Source: Gammaproteobacteria bacterium (GTDB taxonomy: Bacteria > Pseudomonadota > Gammaproteobacteria > Steroidobacterales > Rariloculaceae). Taken from it: a stretch of 64,000 nucleotides of DNA. A program made the translations under genes and the position numbers. Numbering within the stretch: the first letter of the stretch is position 1; the number at the start of each line of letters is the position of its first letter. The stretch covers positions 42,468 through 106,467 of the forward strand of contig PKRJ01000004.1 in the NCBI GenBank assembly GCA_017577365.1, given 5' to 3'. Below are positions 63,473 to 64,000 of the stretch, in pieces. The notes under the pieces were generated by a model. That model searched no databases. It was not told where the DNA came from and saw nothing but the letters and a program-made list of their open reading frames with translations.

Positions 63473-64000
63473 CCGAGCCGATGCGCCCTCTCTCGCATTC
63501 CGCCGCGCGTCCCGCGCGCATCCTCGTCGTCGACGACGAGGCGCATCTCGCCGACGGCATCCGCGAGAACCTCGAGGCCGAGGGTTACGAGACCGACGTC
63601 GCGCACGACGGCGCCGAAGGGCTCGAGAAGATTCGCCGCGGGCGCTTCGATCTGATCCTGCTCGACGTGATGATGCCGAAGATGAACGGCCTCGAGGTCT
63701 GCGAAGCGATCCGCGCCGAGGGCATCCAGACGCCGGTGATGTTCCTCACGGTCAAGGGCGATCCCGAGGATCGCATCGCCGGGCTCGCGGCGGGCGGCGA
63801 CGACTATCTCGCGAAACCCTTCCACCCCCGCGCGCTCCCGCTGCGCGCCGCCGCGATCCCCCGCCGCAGCCGCTGGGATGCCGAGACGGCGAGCACCCTC
63901 GGGTTCCGCGGCGATCGTATCCACATCTGGACGTACCACGCCCGCTCCTGGGGCGGGAGAGAGCACGCGCTCCAGCGCAAGGAGACGATGGTCCCCAAGG
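63469..64000 (+). CDS. response regulator, OmpR/PhoB type (runs off right edge)
   Basis: 177 codons are seen from ATG 63469, which overlaps the sensor kinase stop. The receiver domain has ILVVDDEAHLAD, phospho-acceptor Asp66 in LLDVMMP, Thr94 and Lys116 in YLAKPF. The winged-helix DNA-binding domain starts near residue 145 and is cut by the window end. At residues 120, 124, 131 and 176 Pro stands where Leu is the rule in this family, which is odd (see findings). It should act on the partner kinase signal and regulate transcription. Confidence 0.9.
   Translation, partial: MTEPMRPLSHSAARPARILVVDDEAHLADGIRENLEAEGYETDVAHDGAEGLEKIRRGRFDLILLDVMMPKMNGLEVCEAIRAEGIQTPVMFLTVKGDPEDRIAGLAAGGDDYLAKPFHPRALPLRAAAIPRRSRWDAETASTLGFRGDRIHIWTYHARSWGGREHALQRKETMVPK

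Overview
The window is a high-GC stretch (the base composition looks well above 60% G+C) of a bacterial chromosome, almost fully packed with genes on both strands. The gene set fits a Gram-negative proteobacterium, most likely a gammaproteobacterium from an environmental lineage. It includes a TonB-dependent receptor, YceI, DUF945/YdgA, a CnoX/YbbN-type thioredoxin, a long SerA, PpsA, archease-RtcB, a CheB/CheR hybrid kinase, and zinc-type HemB with class-II HemL. The genus cannot be fixed from the sequence alone. No insertion sequence, prophage, CRISPR array or rRNA was seen. One tRNA (Arg-UCG) is present. Because of the high GC, nearly every real gene has long antisense open frames; these were left out.

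Layout, left half. 1-3.9 kb: the 5' part of a large secreted alpha-2-macroglobulin family protein, cut by the window edge. 4.1-6.05 kb: a small DUF4870 membrane protein and a serine beta-lactamase-like hydrolase. 6.1-9.4 kb: a flavoprotein of the p-cresol methylhydroxylase/vanillyl-alcohol oxidase family, overlapped by its cytochrome c partner, with a secreted protein upstream. 9.6-14.4 kb: a glutathione S-transferase, serA and ppsA. 14.5-18.3 kb: DUF2237, DUF1993, an Abhydrolase_9-type membrane serine hydrolase and a DMT-type exporter. 18.5-20.4 kb: archease plus RtcB RNA ligase. 20.4-28.7 kb: a putative zinc protease, a sulfatase, a TonB-dependent receptor and a large secreted protein of unknown function. 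28.8-30.1 kb: small signalling and membrane proteins.

Layout, right half. 30.2-34.6 kb: a four-gene block coupling two membrane GTPases to what looks like a NosR protein split in two (an FMN-binding domain protein and a polyferredoxin membrane protein), with no nitrous oxide reductase in sight. 34.7-39.1 kb: secreted hypothetical proteins, a carboxylesterase and a second GST. 39.2-46.0 kb: an 1856-residue CheB/CheR-PAS-GAF-histidine kinase-double receiver protein whose CheB domain has lost two catalytic residues, followed by a MazG-like pyrophosphohydrolase and CnoX. 46.2-48.7 kb: a MarR-type regulator and an aromatic-acid symporter. 49-55.6 kb: secreted proteins, the tRNA, YceI, a ferritin-like protein, DUF945 and a DUF6491-like protein.

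55.7-64 kb: a sugar-kinase-like phosphotransferase, then a tightly overlapped hemA-hemC-hemD-hemB-hemL operon. Its products carry glutamyl-tRNA to uroporphyrinogen III, apart from the order of hemL. A sensor kinase and a response regulator follow in the same direction; the regulator runs off the right edge.

The most unusual parts are the split NosR/GTPase block, the complete early-tetrapyrrole operon tied to a two-component system and headed by a divergent glutamyl-tRNA reductase, and the hybrid kinase with a degenerate methylesterase domain.
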